In this document: positions 12,272 to 24,325 of the stretch, piece after piece
How positions within the stretch are numbered: position 1 is the stretch's first letter
Layout of the letters: every line of letters begins with the position of its first letter
Source of the DNA: Pachypanchax playfairii
Lineage: Eukaryota; Chordata; Actinopteri; Cyprinodontiformes; Aplocheilidae
Reading direction: 5' to 3'
DNA length: 64,000 nt
Assembly (NCBI GenBank): GCA_006937955.1
Contig: SSNP01000013.1
Coordinates: 6,750,957-6,814,956 of the forward strand
Made by a program: the position numbers and the translations under genes
Notes under the pieces: generated by a model
The model's database searches: none
What the model saw: the letters and a program-made list of their open reading frames with translations, nothing else
Told to the model about the DNA's origin: nothing

Positions 12272-14399
12272 CAACTTTGTTTCTCATCCCTTTTTAAACA
12301 AGGAGCACTTATTTTTGACATAAGGGTTGGTTTTGACAGTCTTCTCCTTTAATTAAACCAAACCATAATTTTAAATGTATTTCATATTATTTAAGTTGTA
12401 TTTGTCTCAAATTTAAAATTAATTAGCTGATCTGAAACATTTAAAGAAAATAAACAAGCCAAAGCAGAAGAAAATACTTTTTACAGCAACGTATGTGCTA
12501 TTTGTCAGACAGAGATCCTGAAATCTGGTAAAAAATATAAAGGTTATTTAAAAAAAAGTTGCTGTAAAGCAGCAATAATTTTCAGAAATTTTGCTGGAAA
12601 AACACTGTGTTTTGTATTTCCTTTGTTGATGTGCACATGTCAGAAGGAAATGACACGGTTTTTCACAGTTCAAGACAGAGGGGGGGAATATGCAGGCTGC
12701 ATATTGTGCAAACACGGTTGAAAATCCAGCATGATGAAAAAAACAAGCACCATGTGTTTTCCCACCACAGCGCTCACAGACAGGATAAGAAAATCACACC
12801 TTCACCTTGATAACATGATACTTCCTCACATATGTCTTCCTAAAATATTATGCAGTTATGTAAACCATTTTGCAGACTTACAGGATCCTTGCAGCGCTTC
12901 TTCACACCCTTCTGTGGCACCAATAGTGTGATTTGAATAAAACGCTACAATTATGCAATTATGACAGATCAGTCACAGAATAGAGAGGGAAAAAAAAAGA
13001 GAAAGAAAAGAAGATGTGCTGTTTTAAATCTGCTGGTAATTACATCAGAATCATTTATTAATGAGGTCTGAAGCTAGCCACATTGCAGAATCTTGTCATG
13101 GTTATTTTACTTAACCGAATGTACAGATTGCCGTCTATACGTTTGGAGTTTTGTGTGCAATCTCTGAGATAAACACGTTTCGTCTCCCTCAGAGATATAC
13201 TTGTCCACGCTTGCCTTTGACACAGACCTTTTGGGTCTTGTCAGCGGAAGCCGTACAGTAGATAACATCGCTTGACATTTACATGCATGAGCAAGGAGGA
13301 GCAGCGGCGTGACCTGTCATTTACATCCTCCCAGCGACTCCTGTTCAAGCTCTGTTTCATGCCAGAGAGTCTTCTGGGTGTTTATTTATTTATTTTACAG
13401 TGTGACCAGCAAAGAAAATTAAGAATCCATTTAGGCTTTTTTTTCTTTCCCCTTTAATCTTAAATTGTTCTGGTGAAACATTAGTATTTGAGGTAGATTG
13501 TGCAACCTGTTTAAGGTTGGAGGATTGCATCTTGTTTTATAAGCAACTCTTCTGAAAGAAAGGTGAGGGACACTGTATTCAAAGCAAAGACTTTGAGGTA
13601 ATTTGGAGGAAAGCAGTAGGCGGTGTCTCATCAATAAAACCACATAGTAATTAGAGAGAGCACTTGAAAGCCAATTTGCAAGTTGACAAATGATCAATCT
13701 TCATCTTTCACACGACCACGGTAGCCAGCAGCAGCGGTGGTGGATGTGGTGACGAATGGCTGGCCGGTGCTGCACCCTGCATCTCATTCTTTGTGGTGCA
13801 GGACTGTGATGCTCACTGAAGAGCTCCTGTTTCTGCTATCAGCTGAAAACACCTTCTCTCTGAAGAAGCTGAACATGAAAGCAAACCGGTACAGCTGTGC
13901 TTTTTTTTTTTTTTTTACTTGAAGAGTCATAAAGTTTGTGGCAGATAATCAGTTTTGCCAAACCACTCACATTGTTATCAAAAGGGTTTGGATTGTACAT
14001 AAAAACAACAGATTGTTCCCTGCAATTTATGGCAAAATATGTTTTTATGACAAATGAATTCCATTTTCATTTCATGCTAAATTTAATTGCCCTTTCTTGC
14101 TGGTTAGCCAGCAGGAATAATTTATCTGAGTCACAGTTATACAAAAAAATGGTTGGACCTTAACTATCAAGTCTTTGCTTACTCTAAAACCTTATTAATT
14201 AGTTTGCTTTATGACACAGACAACTCCTATTTAGAACCATCTCATAAACCGCCCCCACATCGCTTCTGTTCAACCGGGCAGCTATTAAATCACCCCCCCA
14301 CCCCCACCACCCCCCCTCGGGCGCTCTCCCTGCACCGCTTCACATGACAGATGCAACCAACTCCCATCTGCTGCTCCTCTCCCCGCATTCCATCGATTC
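12272..14399. other. Non-coding DNA
   Basis: No gene or dated repeat recognised. Contains the poly-T run at 13900-13917 and, at its right end, a C-rich run (14293-14316) able to form a G-quadruplex on the minus strand. Confidence 0.4.
14293..14316 (-). other. G-quadruplex-forming tract on the minus strand
   Basis: Seen: C7-A-C5-A-CC-A-C7 on the + strand, giving enough G triplets with one- to four-base loops on the minus strand for an intramolecular G-quadruplex. Formation in the cell is inference. Confidence 0.5.
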
Positions 14400-14620
14400 T
14401 CCCACGACCAGAACAGAGTTGGATACAATAATTCAGCAGGCAGGTAAATTGGAATAACTCTGACCATTAGTGAATTAGTTTGCTCTTTAAAATCAGCCAT
14501 TGATCCCTTCCCTGAGCTGAGCTGATTGGTTGCTGTCCAACCAGAGAATTTAATTATCAAACACAGCGTTCCTCGCTCAGCCATGTTTTCTGAAGGTCAG
14601 CGTGTCACTGCTGCGCTTTT
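14400..14620. promoter_or_regulatory. candidate conserved regulatory element
   Basis: Seen: repeat-free block with homeodomain core TAATTA at 14551-14556, an inverted CCAAT box in GATTGGTTG near 14523-14531, and direct GAGCTGAGCTGA copies just before it. Composition differs from the AT-rich surroundings. Whether it is conserved cannot be told from one sequence. Confidence 0.25.
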
Positions 14621-15906
14621 ATTTTCTCTTAAAGAAACGACAACCGAGGTGAGAGCTTTTGGTCAAGGGGGAGACTTCTGTGCAAATTAGGTTAGTCATG
14701 GTCAACCTTCTCATTCCTCTTTTAATCCCAAGCAATTGGATCTGGCAGACCATTACCAAGCATTTCTAGATATGACTGTAACCTAAGCAAAGATAATTCT
14801 CTGGATTCAGCTGGCAGTGGCTCGGCATATTTAGACGTAACCCTTGCTCTTTCCTCTATGAATCTGGCATGTATCTCACAAACCTCCCTCTCGTCCCCTT
14901 AAGGTCATATTCATATGAAGTATGTGAAAATAACCCGAAGGAGTACGGAAATTCATTTTGAGCCTGCCAGCCATCCGTAACATCACGTCAAAGGTTTTGC
15001 TTGAGTACGTGCATTATACCAGTATCACTGGGATATAAATTCACTGTGAGGCAGCTGTGCTGATAACAGTTCAGAGAGAACTCCATCTGCTTATATCCAG
15101 ACAGTTCCTTTGACAAAAAATATTGAATATAAATAATACATACTGGTGACCAGGTTTCAGAAATTAACATTGGAAAGACGTTATTGAAATATCTCTTCAG
15201 ATTCCCTTAGGACTACCTGTCTCCCTGCAAAAAAGCTTCACTTCTTCCTGAACTCGCGCTTCCCTGGGATTTAGAATACAAATAAGGAGAACAAGCCTCT
15301 CCATTCTTATGAACTTTCTAGAATAAAGAGGGACACTTAGGCCCCCGCTCAGGGTAGGGAGGAATTGATTGGCAAAGAAAGTGACAAGACCAGAATGGAG
15401 ATTGAATCCCGTTGAAAGAAGCAGAATGGAGGAGGAGTTGCAGCATGAATAAGGCTGTTTAAAAAGAGGATGGAGAAAACAAGCCTCCCTTGTCCTGGCT
15501 GGGGATTTCCTGAAGCAGACATCCTCCCTTTTTTACCCTGCTTATTCAAGGGTAAATGTGATCCACTCTTCTTCTCTCTTTTCTTTTTTCTCTAATTTGC
15601 TCAGAAAATGACAACACACATAAACACACAAAGAAAACTGTATAAATCATTTAGAATTGCCCTTTCTTATGATCTCATGCTTTGTGTGATCAATGCTTTG
15701 TTCTCTTATTGTACAAATTATATAGAATGATATTTGGTTTTGGATATAATTAGGCTAAAATCTACATGTACAAGAGAAAAACATGCAAACTTCTCTTACA
15801 ATGGCCTGGAAGGATGACCTCCACACCACCGTGTAGCCCTTTAGCCAGCATTACACAATTGCCCGTAGAGCCCATTTTTACACAATGAGACCCATCATCT
15901 CAATTA
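14621..15906. other. Non-coding DNA
   Basis: No gene, RNA or classified repeat seen. The first 250 bp are fairly balanced in composition and might extend the candidate element to the left. Confidence 0.4.
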
Positions 15907-16270
15907 GGCTGCATGGTGGCACAACTGGTCAGCACCAATGCCTCACAGCAAGACATTAGCAGGTTTGACTCCCAACTGGGGTATTTCTGTGTGGAATTTG
16001 CATGATCTCCACATGTATACTTGGTTTAATCTCTGGTTTCTTCCCACTGACAACAATAAAGGATATACTCTGTTAAAATGTGATTAATTCAACTCTAGGT
16101 GTAACTGTTTGTTTGGGAATTGTTGTTTGTTTTATGTGGTTCTGCGATGAACTGGTGATCTGTCCAAGGTAAAACCTTGCATTTTGCCCAAATATACCTG
16201 AAAATAAACAACAGCCTCCCATGACCCTGCACAGCAAAAAGCAGATATAGAAGAAAACTGATGGATGGAT
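15907..16270 (+). repeat. DANA/V-SINE-type SINE, nearly full length
   Basis: Seen: tRNA-like head (GCATGGTGGCACAACTGGTC), CCTCACAGCAAGACATTAGC, box-B-like GGTTTGACTCCCAACT, the diagnostic TGTGTGGAATTTGCATGATC, GATGAACTGGTGATCTGTCC, CATGACCCTGCACAG, and a GATGGATGGATT end. The order matches the abundant teleost DANA/V-SINE consensus as I remember it. Many substitutions indicate an old insertion. Confidence 0.85.
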
Positions 16271-18315
16271 TGTCTGCAACTAAAATGAATGGAAAATGAC
16301 TCCTGATCCCTCTCAGCCTCCAATAGAACAGCACAATATATAATATGTATTAGCCTCACAAGGTCAGTATGGTATATAAAAATAAGATTAAACAAAACAA
16401 ACACATTGCCTTTGTAATAATACAATTATGCAAGTGTTTGACCAAAACGGAGCAGAATTATTATTACTATTGTTGTTTTAATGCATTCATCACACCAAGA
16501 CAGATCTTTCTTGTTCATGTCTCATAACTTTCTTTGTGGCTGTTAGCTACTGTACCTTGACTGATGTCACCATAAACCAAGCAAGCCTAAAAAACGTCAT
16601 CATCAATCTTACCTTGTCACTGGTGTTTGCCTACATGAGGGAGTAAGGGGCTCGCTCTGGTTGTTCTGTTTGATGGCTGCTGCCCTCAGCTCTGCTGTCT
16701 GTGTCAGCCATCATGTTATCTCTAACACTGTCCCAGGAATCCGCACTGCCGGTCCAGGGGATGCAACAACAACACCAAACCCACGTAGACAAAAGATCAC
16801 TGAGACAGACATGTTAAGGTAGCTAGCAGAGTCTAGCTAATCAAAATACACAAACCATCTCCACCCTTGAATATGAAGCATTCTATGTATGCTTTGCAAC
16901 TGCCACACTCACTCGGGGAAACAATTTTTGCATTTCTTCACACTTAGTACAACTAGTTTAAATTTTATTAGCAGAATATTCATGCTTTAGGTACCACTGA
17001 TGCAAAATTGCATGGTCATACAACAGTCCAGGTTCATAACATCCCTTACAGGGTTAATATTTGAATCATGCATTCTTTGGGTCTGTCCTGTTTTTGTAGT
17101 CTGACTCATTTTTACCCCCAATTTATATTCATGGATCAACTACAAGCTCTGCAGATTGTAGGAATGGATGTGAGTGCAGAATGGCATATGGAATGATAAC
17201 TGTCTTTTTACAATAATATTATTTCATTACAAAAGTCCAATATTTTATCATAGTGTTAGTTGTTTGCATACATAGTTGCACACTCTAAGGTTTTGTTGGA
17301 ACAACTTTAACTTTATCATGTCAGAAATTAGCCATGCTTTAGCTCCCACAAGCTTATGTAACATTGCACTGTTTATTTCCCCTCCAAATTAGCATAAGTA
17401 TATATTTCCTTAAGATCTTGTTTTGATGAATTTGACTGCAGTTTGAAAAAAGTATTCTCGAGAACACTTTTGAAGACACTCAACTTAGTTAATGTCTGAA
17501 GTCAGCATCAGTTAATCCATGTGTGAAAGCGACGTCTAATGCTTCCTCAACCTCTTTCACCTGATGGATCCTGCCATTATCATCTGGGCAAGATGGTTGT
17601 TTAAACAACCATCTCTCACTATTGCTTAAGAAATCAGAAACTGGTCTCTGCATCAGTTAGGGTTAAATGAATTGTTTCCAGCTGAGGTGTATTTATCACT
17701 GCACTACTTCTTTTAATGGGAGAGTCTTACCTCTTTGCTCAGATAAATCTCGGCAGTGACTTTATTTAGCTGGGCAGTGTATAATTCACACTTTTCTATT
17801 CTTCCAGTAGAGTGGATATCAGTAAAGCGCAGGCCACCAGTATCTCTTTAACGACGCTGTCCTCTAGGATTTGACATTGGCTCTCATATCTCTTCAGGGG
17901 GCTTGAATTTTAAAAAGTACAGGTTGTATTTCAGTTTAGCCTATGCAGCAATAAAATGTCCCTATTTCTCTGTTTGACCAGTTTCAAAACTGCTATTTTG
18001 ATGTGAAATAAAGGTGGAATTTACGTTTTAAATCTCTGTAATTATTAAAGAAAGAGAAAATTTGTCCAAATTACTCACAGTGTTTAGATCTTTAACACAG
18101 TTTTAGTTTCCTGACGTACTTCTTGGACTTTATTCTGTTTCTTGAAGTGATCAGTTTTCCTTTCAAAGCCCAGCACTAGAAATGAGAAAATTAGAGATTT
18201 TGTGAAGGCGTCACTTTTAAGGGAATTTTTAATTGATAGCCTCACTTTGGATATACTAGTTGTAGTCTCACAAAAACAAGTTGAGATTAGTTCAGACCCC
18301 ACTGTCAAAGTGCAT
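16271..18315. other. Non-coding DNA
   Basis: No gene or classified repeat recognised. Contains a perfect 24-bp palindrome at 17591-17614, listed separately. Confidence 0.4.
17591..17614. repeat. perfect 24-bp palindrome
   Basis: Seen: AGATGGTTGTTT followed directly by its exact reverse complement, with no spacer and no mismatch, centred on TTTAAA. Function unknown. Confidence 0.9.
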
Positions 18316-18317
18316 TA

Positions 18318-18752
18318 CAGTGAAACCTTGCTATAGCAGACATTGATGGGGCCAGACATTTTGTCCATTATGATGGGGTGTCCACCCCAGAGGGGTAGAG
18401 TGTCCGGGTGTCCTGTCATCTAGGAATGTCTGTAAACCATTGTCACGGACATCCCTCGGTATATAAGCATATTTTATGAATTCTAGCGCATGGTCAAATC
18501 CGCTTCTGAATATGTCTCAATTTTAAATAAAATTTAATGGATACTTGTACATTTTCATTTTTTTTTCTGTTTCATTTTCGTGTGTTAGCGGGGTGAATTT
18601 TCACTGATTTTATTTTTTGGGCAGACAAAAAGTGTCCATTGTCCTGAACAGTGGGGTGTCCCCCCCAGAGGGGTTATATAAGTAGCAAAAAAGCTTTGTC
18701 GGCCCAAAACCTGTCTCCTGGACAGGGGTGTCCGCAGGGCGGGGTTTCACTG
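18318..18752. mobile_element. pogo/Tigger-like MITE with TA target duplication
   Basis: Seen: CAGTGAAACC at the left end and its inverse GGTTTCACTG at the right end, each flanked by TA (18316-18317 and 18753-18754). Imperfect inverted repeats extend about 25 bp, and inside are several copies of GGGGTGTCC and its neighbours. CAGTGAAACC-type ends with a TA target match the pogo/Tigger branch of Tc1/mariner. 435 bp and no coding potential, so non-autonomous. Confidence 0.85.
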
Positions 18753-18939
18753 TATATCTATTTTAAAGCAACTCCAGTCTCAAAAATTACATTTAAGTTT
18801 ACGTGACCATTATTTTATAAAACTTTGCAGCATTGATGTAACACTGAGTAGCAGTAATATTGTGAAATTATTGGGTGCTCTCTAGTAGATTTCTTCAGTT
18901 TTTTTATCATCAAGATAAAACAACCTGAGTCTATACAAA

Positions 18940-19432
18940 ATTCAGTTTTTAATGATGATTTTACCTATTAAAGAATAAAAGATACTGTACATAAGCCATC
19001 CTGATTCCATGTGAAATAGTAATTGCCTCCCTTGTTAAATCATGAATCAACTCTTATAAATCCTTTTTCAATTTCTTTTCAAATTCACATACAACACATC
19101 CGTGGAAATTCAGGAACAAATGAGAAGCAAAGTCCTTGATATCTGTCACTGTGGGAAGGGATACAAAACAATATTCATGGCTTTTGAACTCTTTGGTGGA
19201 TTTTTATGAATGACGTGTTTAAGGTCATGCCACAGAATCTCAAAGTGGCTGAAATAAAACTGTCCTTCAGAAAAGAGGAGACCAAATTCCCCCCACAGGG
19301 ATGAGAAAGACTCATTGCAAGTTATCAATAATGCTTGTTTGCAGTTGTTCATTCAAGTGTGATCCACGCATAGCACATCCAATTATTAGGTTTAGGGGCA
19401 ATTACTTTTTCACATAGAGCCAGGCTGGTTTG
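18940..19432 (+). mobile_element. Internally deleted Tc1-like transposon with an inverted internal piece
   Basis: Seen: CATGTGAAATAGTAATTGCC near the left end and TTTAGGGGCAATTACTTTTT near the right end, inverted-repeat termini of a fish Tc1 family. On the + strand a transposase N-terminal remnant (GAAATTCAGGAACAAATGAG at 19106-19125) and C-terminal remnant (GAGAAAGACTCATTGCAAGT near 19302-19322) remain. Between them AAGGTCATGCCACAGAATCT (19221-19240) lies in the opposite orientation. The middle of the gene is missing, so there is no active transposase. Confidence 0.75.
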
Positions 19433-21905
19433 TTTTTGTCCCTTAAGAAATTAAATCATATTTCAAAACTGTTTTTTGTATTGACTCATATCGTCTTTGC
19501 CCGATGATAAAATTTGTTGGCTGATCTGAAACAGAAAAAGTAAAAACAGGGGAAATGTTTAAAAGGAACAAGTGTTGTAGTTTGGTCTTGGCCACATTCA
19601 GCATAGCGGTTACCTTGTTGATCAGGTAAAAACAACCATTACAAAAACTATCTACCATACAACAGTTAAGATTGTATCTATTTATAACCTTTTGAAAGAT
19701 TGGAATTATTGCTTTGAGGTCCTCAGCTTTAGTGAGGGTCTGTTTTCAGACCACTTCCAGGATTTACATCATCTTTCTGACTTTCTGCCAGAATATTAGA
19801 CTCTCCCAGGAACAGCACTGAACTGTTTCCCACATTGAAAATTGTCTAAAATAAGCTCTGATAAAAGTTGTATTTATTCTATTTATCAACTGCTCAGGAT
19901 GGATAATGCAAAACTGTCTTAGGTCAAGATCAGAAGGTAAAATGTTGATCAGAGAAATTTCTTGCATTTAGTACATTGTTGCAAAAAGCTTTTTTTTTGG
20001 GGGGGGGCGCTCAAAACATAATTCTTATTTAAACTAGAAAAACACATTTCTGAGTGGAGTTGAAGGGAAGAGAGAAATGTTTTTGATTCCTCCAGCCAAG
20101 CCATTTCTGTGATGTTTGTTCACTGCGCCACACAGCTCCAACCCCCCCAAAATAGTCCATCATCCCACTCATTATGGACAGTGCTTCTCACCAGAGTGCA
20201 TTGATTCAGAAAGGAGGGAGAGCTCCATTTTTTATTTTTTTTACACGCAGTCACTTAGGACTGCACAGAATGCATTAATTTCAATCAATTTGTCACCCTT
20301 TCCTGTTGTAATGACATTTTGTCAGAACATGAGTGAGATTTCTTCACATTTTCCACCTCAAAATGCTTTTTCCAAAACAGCTTTCTCATTATATGTGGAA
20401 AAAAATTATAATCTTGAGAACAACAGACCAAAAAATGTGATATGTAATAAATATCAAGCTTATGCAATCTGACTGACTGTCTGATTAGTCAACTGAATCC
20501 CCACTTGGTGATATGGTTTTGTCTAAAAAAGCAAATAAATAAAAAAATAACTATAGCTCATAACTGTTAGTATGACAAGATGAGTGATTTTAATCTTAAA
20601 AATTGTGGTAAATGCTTCTCACCTCGTTAACCTGCAGAGAATCAGACAGTAAACTTGCTTTAGGTTGTGGACGTGACTATACCTCTGGCTAATGTCCAAA
20701 GGGGATTTTTTTTAATGATTCTGGAACAATCATGAGTAAATAATAGCTTTAATGTTAAGGTGCAGTGTGTTGTTGATGAAGGGGTCTTCAGTAATACCTA
20801 AAATGACTCACTTGGCAAGAAATCTAGAAACCATTACAGCACAAACTGCCATTTGGATGTAAAATCAATACATTACACTTTCCCACTGTTCATTCTATAG
20901 AGTCACAATGAACTGACTCTATAGATATGGCCAATTCCTTTCATAGCCTTTGGCGTCTTTGAGATGCTCATAGGGGGCTGTTTTGTTTTTCTTAGTCATA
21001 GCAATATTAGAATTTACCAGCAGATGAGACAAATGGCTTAAGTGTCTATTATTTATACTGGGTTTTCTCACGTGCTACTTAAATTTATTATGCTTGTTAG
21101 CAATAAAAAAAGATCAGTAAAAACATCCAACTGTAAAACCTGTCTGTGACTTAATGTTTACAATGTCGTTTTTGATTACCATAGTTGTTTTTACGTTTAT
21201 TATTTAGAAATTCCTGAGAGTTTCAGTCTCAAATCTTTTCTATCTTTATTCCTGATGGGATTCTTGAATACATTGTTCTTTGTTCTCCCAAAGAAGTAAG
21301 TGGCAATAGGAAGGCAATGGGGCTTTTGAAGTCAGAGCTACCAGATTTTGTAATGACCTGCCGGAGGAGACTCTTTTTGTGCCTTTTTTGAAGATTTTTT
21401 TAGCTCAATTTTCTTGAATATAATTCAGAATTCCTTTGACTTTTATGACTTTTAGATTCCGTCTTTTGTGTTTGAAAGTGCTCTTTCACTATTTTTGACT
21501 TCTTCTAAGTAGAGTTCCAATGAAGACCTTTAAGGCTCATTTCAGCGTAATGCCTCATCTACAGTCTGATTACGTCTCACAACAATATCAAACTCCTCGT
21601 TTTTTATTCAAATTCCAAATTGTTGTAAATGTTTAATTTCGCTTTTTATTGAGGGCCACAACCAGTAGATGATTTGCAAACGTTAGCACAATATTAAAAG
21701 CATCTACCTTGCCTTGCTCAGTGGTCAGGGCACAATGGATCTAAACACTCTTCAAAACACAAGTTATATAAACAAACATCATATTTATGAGCTAAAAGGG
21801 AGATTTTAGATAACAATAGTGGCTTTAATCCTAAAACTGCATCACTCTAATTAAGTCATATGTTCACTGATTTTGTGAATGAAGACCAACTATATGTCTA
21901 AATAT
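19433..21905. other. Non-coding DNA
   Basis: No gene or classified repeat recognised; AT-rich with scattered homopolymers such as the T8-G8 junction near 19991. Confidence 0.4.
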
Positions 21906-22182
21906 GGGCAGCAGTAGCTCAGGAGTTTGGGCAGGTTGTCTGGTAACTGGAGGGTCACCGGTTGTAATCCCTGCTTTGTGTCCTTGTGAAAGACAAAGAG
22001 GGTCCGGTGTCTGGCAGCCCCACCTCTGTTACAGTGTCCCAGGACAGCTATGGCTATCATGTATGTACTGTAGTTTATCACCACCAAACGTGTGTGTGTG
22101 TGTATGAAGAGGTGAATGATAAACTGTAGTGTGAAGTGTCCGAGTCTGACTTAAAAAATGAGCTATACAAGTACACGTCAAT
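21906..22182 (+). repeat. tRNA-headed SINE copy
   Basis: Seen: GGGCAGCAGTAGCTCAGGAG head with box A, GTCACCGGTTGTAATCCCTG box B, a body with GGGTCCGGTGTCTGGC, a short TG microsatellite near 22090-22103, GAAGAGGTGAATG and the end AGCTATACAAGTACACGTCA, matching the common fish SINE ending in GCGCTATACAAGTGCAGTCC. Box elements are present but cloverleaf stems are not, so this is not a tRNA gene. Confidence 0.8.
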
Positions 22183-24057
22183 TAAATGCTTTCATTAGTG
22201 GTTTAAATAATTTATGCACCAATTAAAGCTGATTTTAGTTATTATTAACTCACTCCCTTATATTGACTGGTTGAAGCATTGCAGAGAAAGAAAGAAGGAT
22301 CATCCTCTCATCTGCCTAGTCTAGTTTTTATGTGGTTTTTGTGAATATTAACCAGTTCATACAGAATAACAAGCATATGCACACAATGTGGTTGGATCAA
22401 TAGAACTTTGTCCTTATCCAGTTTTGGGGGTTAGATTCTGAATATATTGGTTTTAGTGCATCTTTGCAAAGCTAAAATCTAATCCATTTAATGATTAGAG
22501 AAAAACAAATCCAGCAGGTTTTTTTGTTCGTTCATCTGCTTTAAAAAAAATAGGAAAAACATTTTGAAAATGTGAAGTAGATAATTAGTCTCATTAATTA
22601 CCATAGAATCATTTCTTGGGTTGTTTTACACTGAATCAAACTCGTATTGAATCGCACCATATTGTGATTAAGGGTTAAATCATATCAGGCCATATGAGTT
22701 TCTGCTGCTCATGTATCTTTAATGAATCAAGTTGTTAGCAGTGTGTTGACACATGTACCATATCGGTCACCAGCCAGAGATGCACAACTCTCATGTCAAG
22801 CAGCACTCGATTAGAGTCTCTGGATTTTCAAATGCAAACATTTTAACTTGATGCACAACACACCTTTACATAGTCTAATAGGATTACTCACCTTTGCCCT
22901 CCCATTCATCAAATTACACAGTTTGCTTCAAATAACGACTAAAATAATGAAGTTAATTCAGGTAAACCAGTTAAAATCTCACAGAATGAGCCTCAAAGAC
23001 AGACATCTTAAATATATTATTTAAATAAAAAATTATACTATAAAAAAGTATTTGAAAGCATTGTATGTATGTGTGTGTGTGTCTATATATAAACTATCTT
23101 GTGAAACTGACACAATGTGATGTGATAAAAGAATAAGAAGCAGAATCCTCTTATTAGTATGCCACCAGTTTATTATGTATTTAACCAAAAGATTAGGCTC
23201 ATCAAATTTTTCTTGCTCTTTTATGATCTGTTATTGTCTAACGAACCATGAAAAGGGGAGCATTTCATGCCTACAGTAGCACTTGATAGCACAGTGTTGT
23301 TTCACGGCCAGGGGCCAAATTTCTGAAACGCTCTCACTGATGAAAATCTTTTTTATCGGTGACACATCAGCTAAAACTTTTTCTTTGCAGTAAAACATGA
23401 GGAAATGTATCATTTTTATGTCTTAGCAAAAGACAAAATGTTGCCAGAACTGAGTTTTTTTGCTCTTTTTTCCCCACTCTTTTAAACAAAATGTGAATAT
23501 TACAATATTCTTTGTGTTATGTTAGTCGCCTGATCCAAGCATGGATAAGTTCAGCAACAGTGTCAATAGATGAAAGTTCCCTTCCAGCAGTAATTGACAC
23601 CTCTGTGTAAAGGGAGATGGTGTTCTTCCACATTAGTGGCTATAGAGTGTCATAACATATCGTCAAGCAGCCTTCTAACCCTGTCAGAGCTTATCATGAC
23701 ATGAATTATAAACAGACAACCAAATAGCTGTGGGTGTGCCTCATACTGATCTGCAAAAGAATGACACCCTTTGTATGGAGAGGCACAATCAGTGTGGTTT
23801 TCTGAAAACTTCCTAGGGAGAAAAAAATCGAGTGAAGAAATGGAGAAAAGCAGATAATAAATAAGCACCATGTCACAGCAAAGAGACAGTGTCAAGGGTC
23901 GTATCTTATTTGTTCTACACAAGACGAATTAACCCGGCTCTATGATTTACTTGTGTTGATATAATAGTATTTGTCATATAACAGATTCTCTTTTTGTGCA
24001 TCTCTACCCCGAACCCCACCCCTTGTTCTCCCCTCCCTCTCTTCTCTCTCCCATCAG
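22183..24057. other. brinp1: Non-coding DNA up to the first coding exon of brinp1
   Basis: End of the upstream intron. Nothing recognised until the strong pyrimidine tract at about 24008-24052 and the acceptor AG at 24056-24057. A TG run lies near 23069-23081. Confidence 0.5.
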
Positions 24058-24107
24058 GTCTCCACATAATGGAGCAAGAATGAACAGAGAGCGGCTTAAA
24101 AAAAAGC
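24058..24107 (+). other. brinp1: brinp1 5' UTR segment at the start of the first coding exon
   Basis: Seen: a long pyrimidine tract (about 24008-24052) runs into CATCAG, so the 3' splice site AG is at 24056-24057 and the exon starts at 24058. The 50 nt before the start codon contain two upstream ATGs, at 24069 and 24080, and a TGA in frame with the main start at 24081-24083, so the main reading frame cannot begin further upstream in this exon. Known: mammalian BRINP1 has a non-coding first exon and the ATG in exon 2, which fits an acceptor this close to the ATG. The acceptor call is from sequence only; no transcript was available. Confidence 0.85.
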
Positions 24108-24127
24108 ATGAACTGGAGGTTTATTGA
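24069..24127 (+). promoter_or_regulatory. two overlapping upstream ORFs in the brinp1 leader
   Basis: uORF1 (24069-24083) is ATG plus three codons and TGA (peptide MEQE), with A at -3 and G at +4, a strong initiation context. uORF2 starts at 24080 inside the ATGA that overlaps the uORF1 stop, has A at -3, and runs 15 codons to a TGA at 24125-24127. It therefore overlaps the main brinp1 start (24108) in another frame. Such arrangements usually lower translation of the main ORF. That effect is inference; the reading frames are seen directly. Confidence 0.6.
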
Positions 24128-24325
24128 GGTCATCTGCTTCCTGTTTATATGGGACCATATAACAGTTCAGTCTTCTCGCCAGGACCTGTTGGCTGCTGAA
24201 CAACATGTCACCAAGCAATATGACTGGCTCATCTCGGACCGCGGACCTTTCCACCATTCTCGGAGCTATCTGTCCTTTGTGGAAAGATTCCGCCAAGGAT
24301 TTACGACCAGATATAAAATTTATAG
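24108..24325 (+). CDS. brinp1: BRINP1, first coding exon (residues 1-72 and two bases of codon 73)
   Basis: BRINP1 is a secreted or endomembrane MACPF-family protein of the vertebrate nervous system linked to cell-cycle restraint and neuronal development (family knowledge). Seen here: ATG at 24108, then a hydrophobic signal-peptide-like stretch at residues about 5-19 (FIEVICFLFIW), a variable stretch to about residue 38, then the block DWLISDRGPFHHSRSYLSF followed by RQGFTTRYKIYR, which I recognise as BRINP1 rather than BRINP2 or BRINP3 (those carry LLTDRGPFHRA-type versions). Length to the splice site equals the mammalian exon as I remember it (73 residues). The donor is AG|GTGAGT, exon end 24325, leaving AG of Arg73. 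The next coding exon is at 55559, 31.2 kb away, and supplies the missing G. The N-terminal 38 residues differ much more from mammals than the rest, normal for a signal region. No frameshift or stop is visible. Confidence 0.96.

Noticed and set aside
20116..20472. 118-codon + strand open frame
   Set aside because: No domain, AT-driven composition, overlapping antisense frame; treated as chance.
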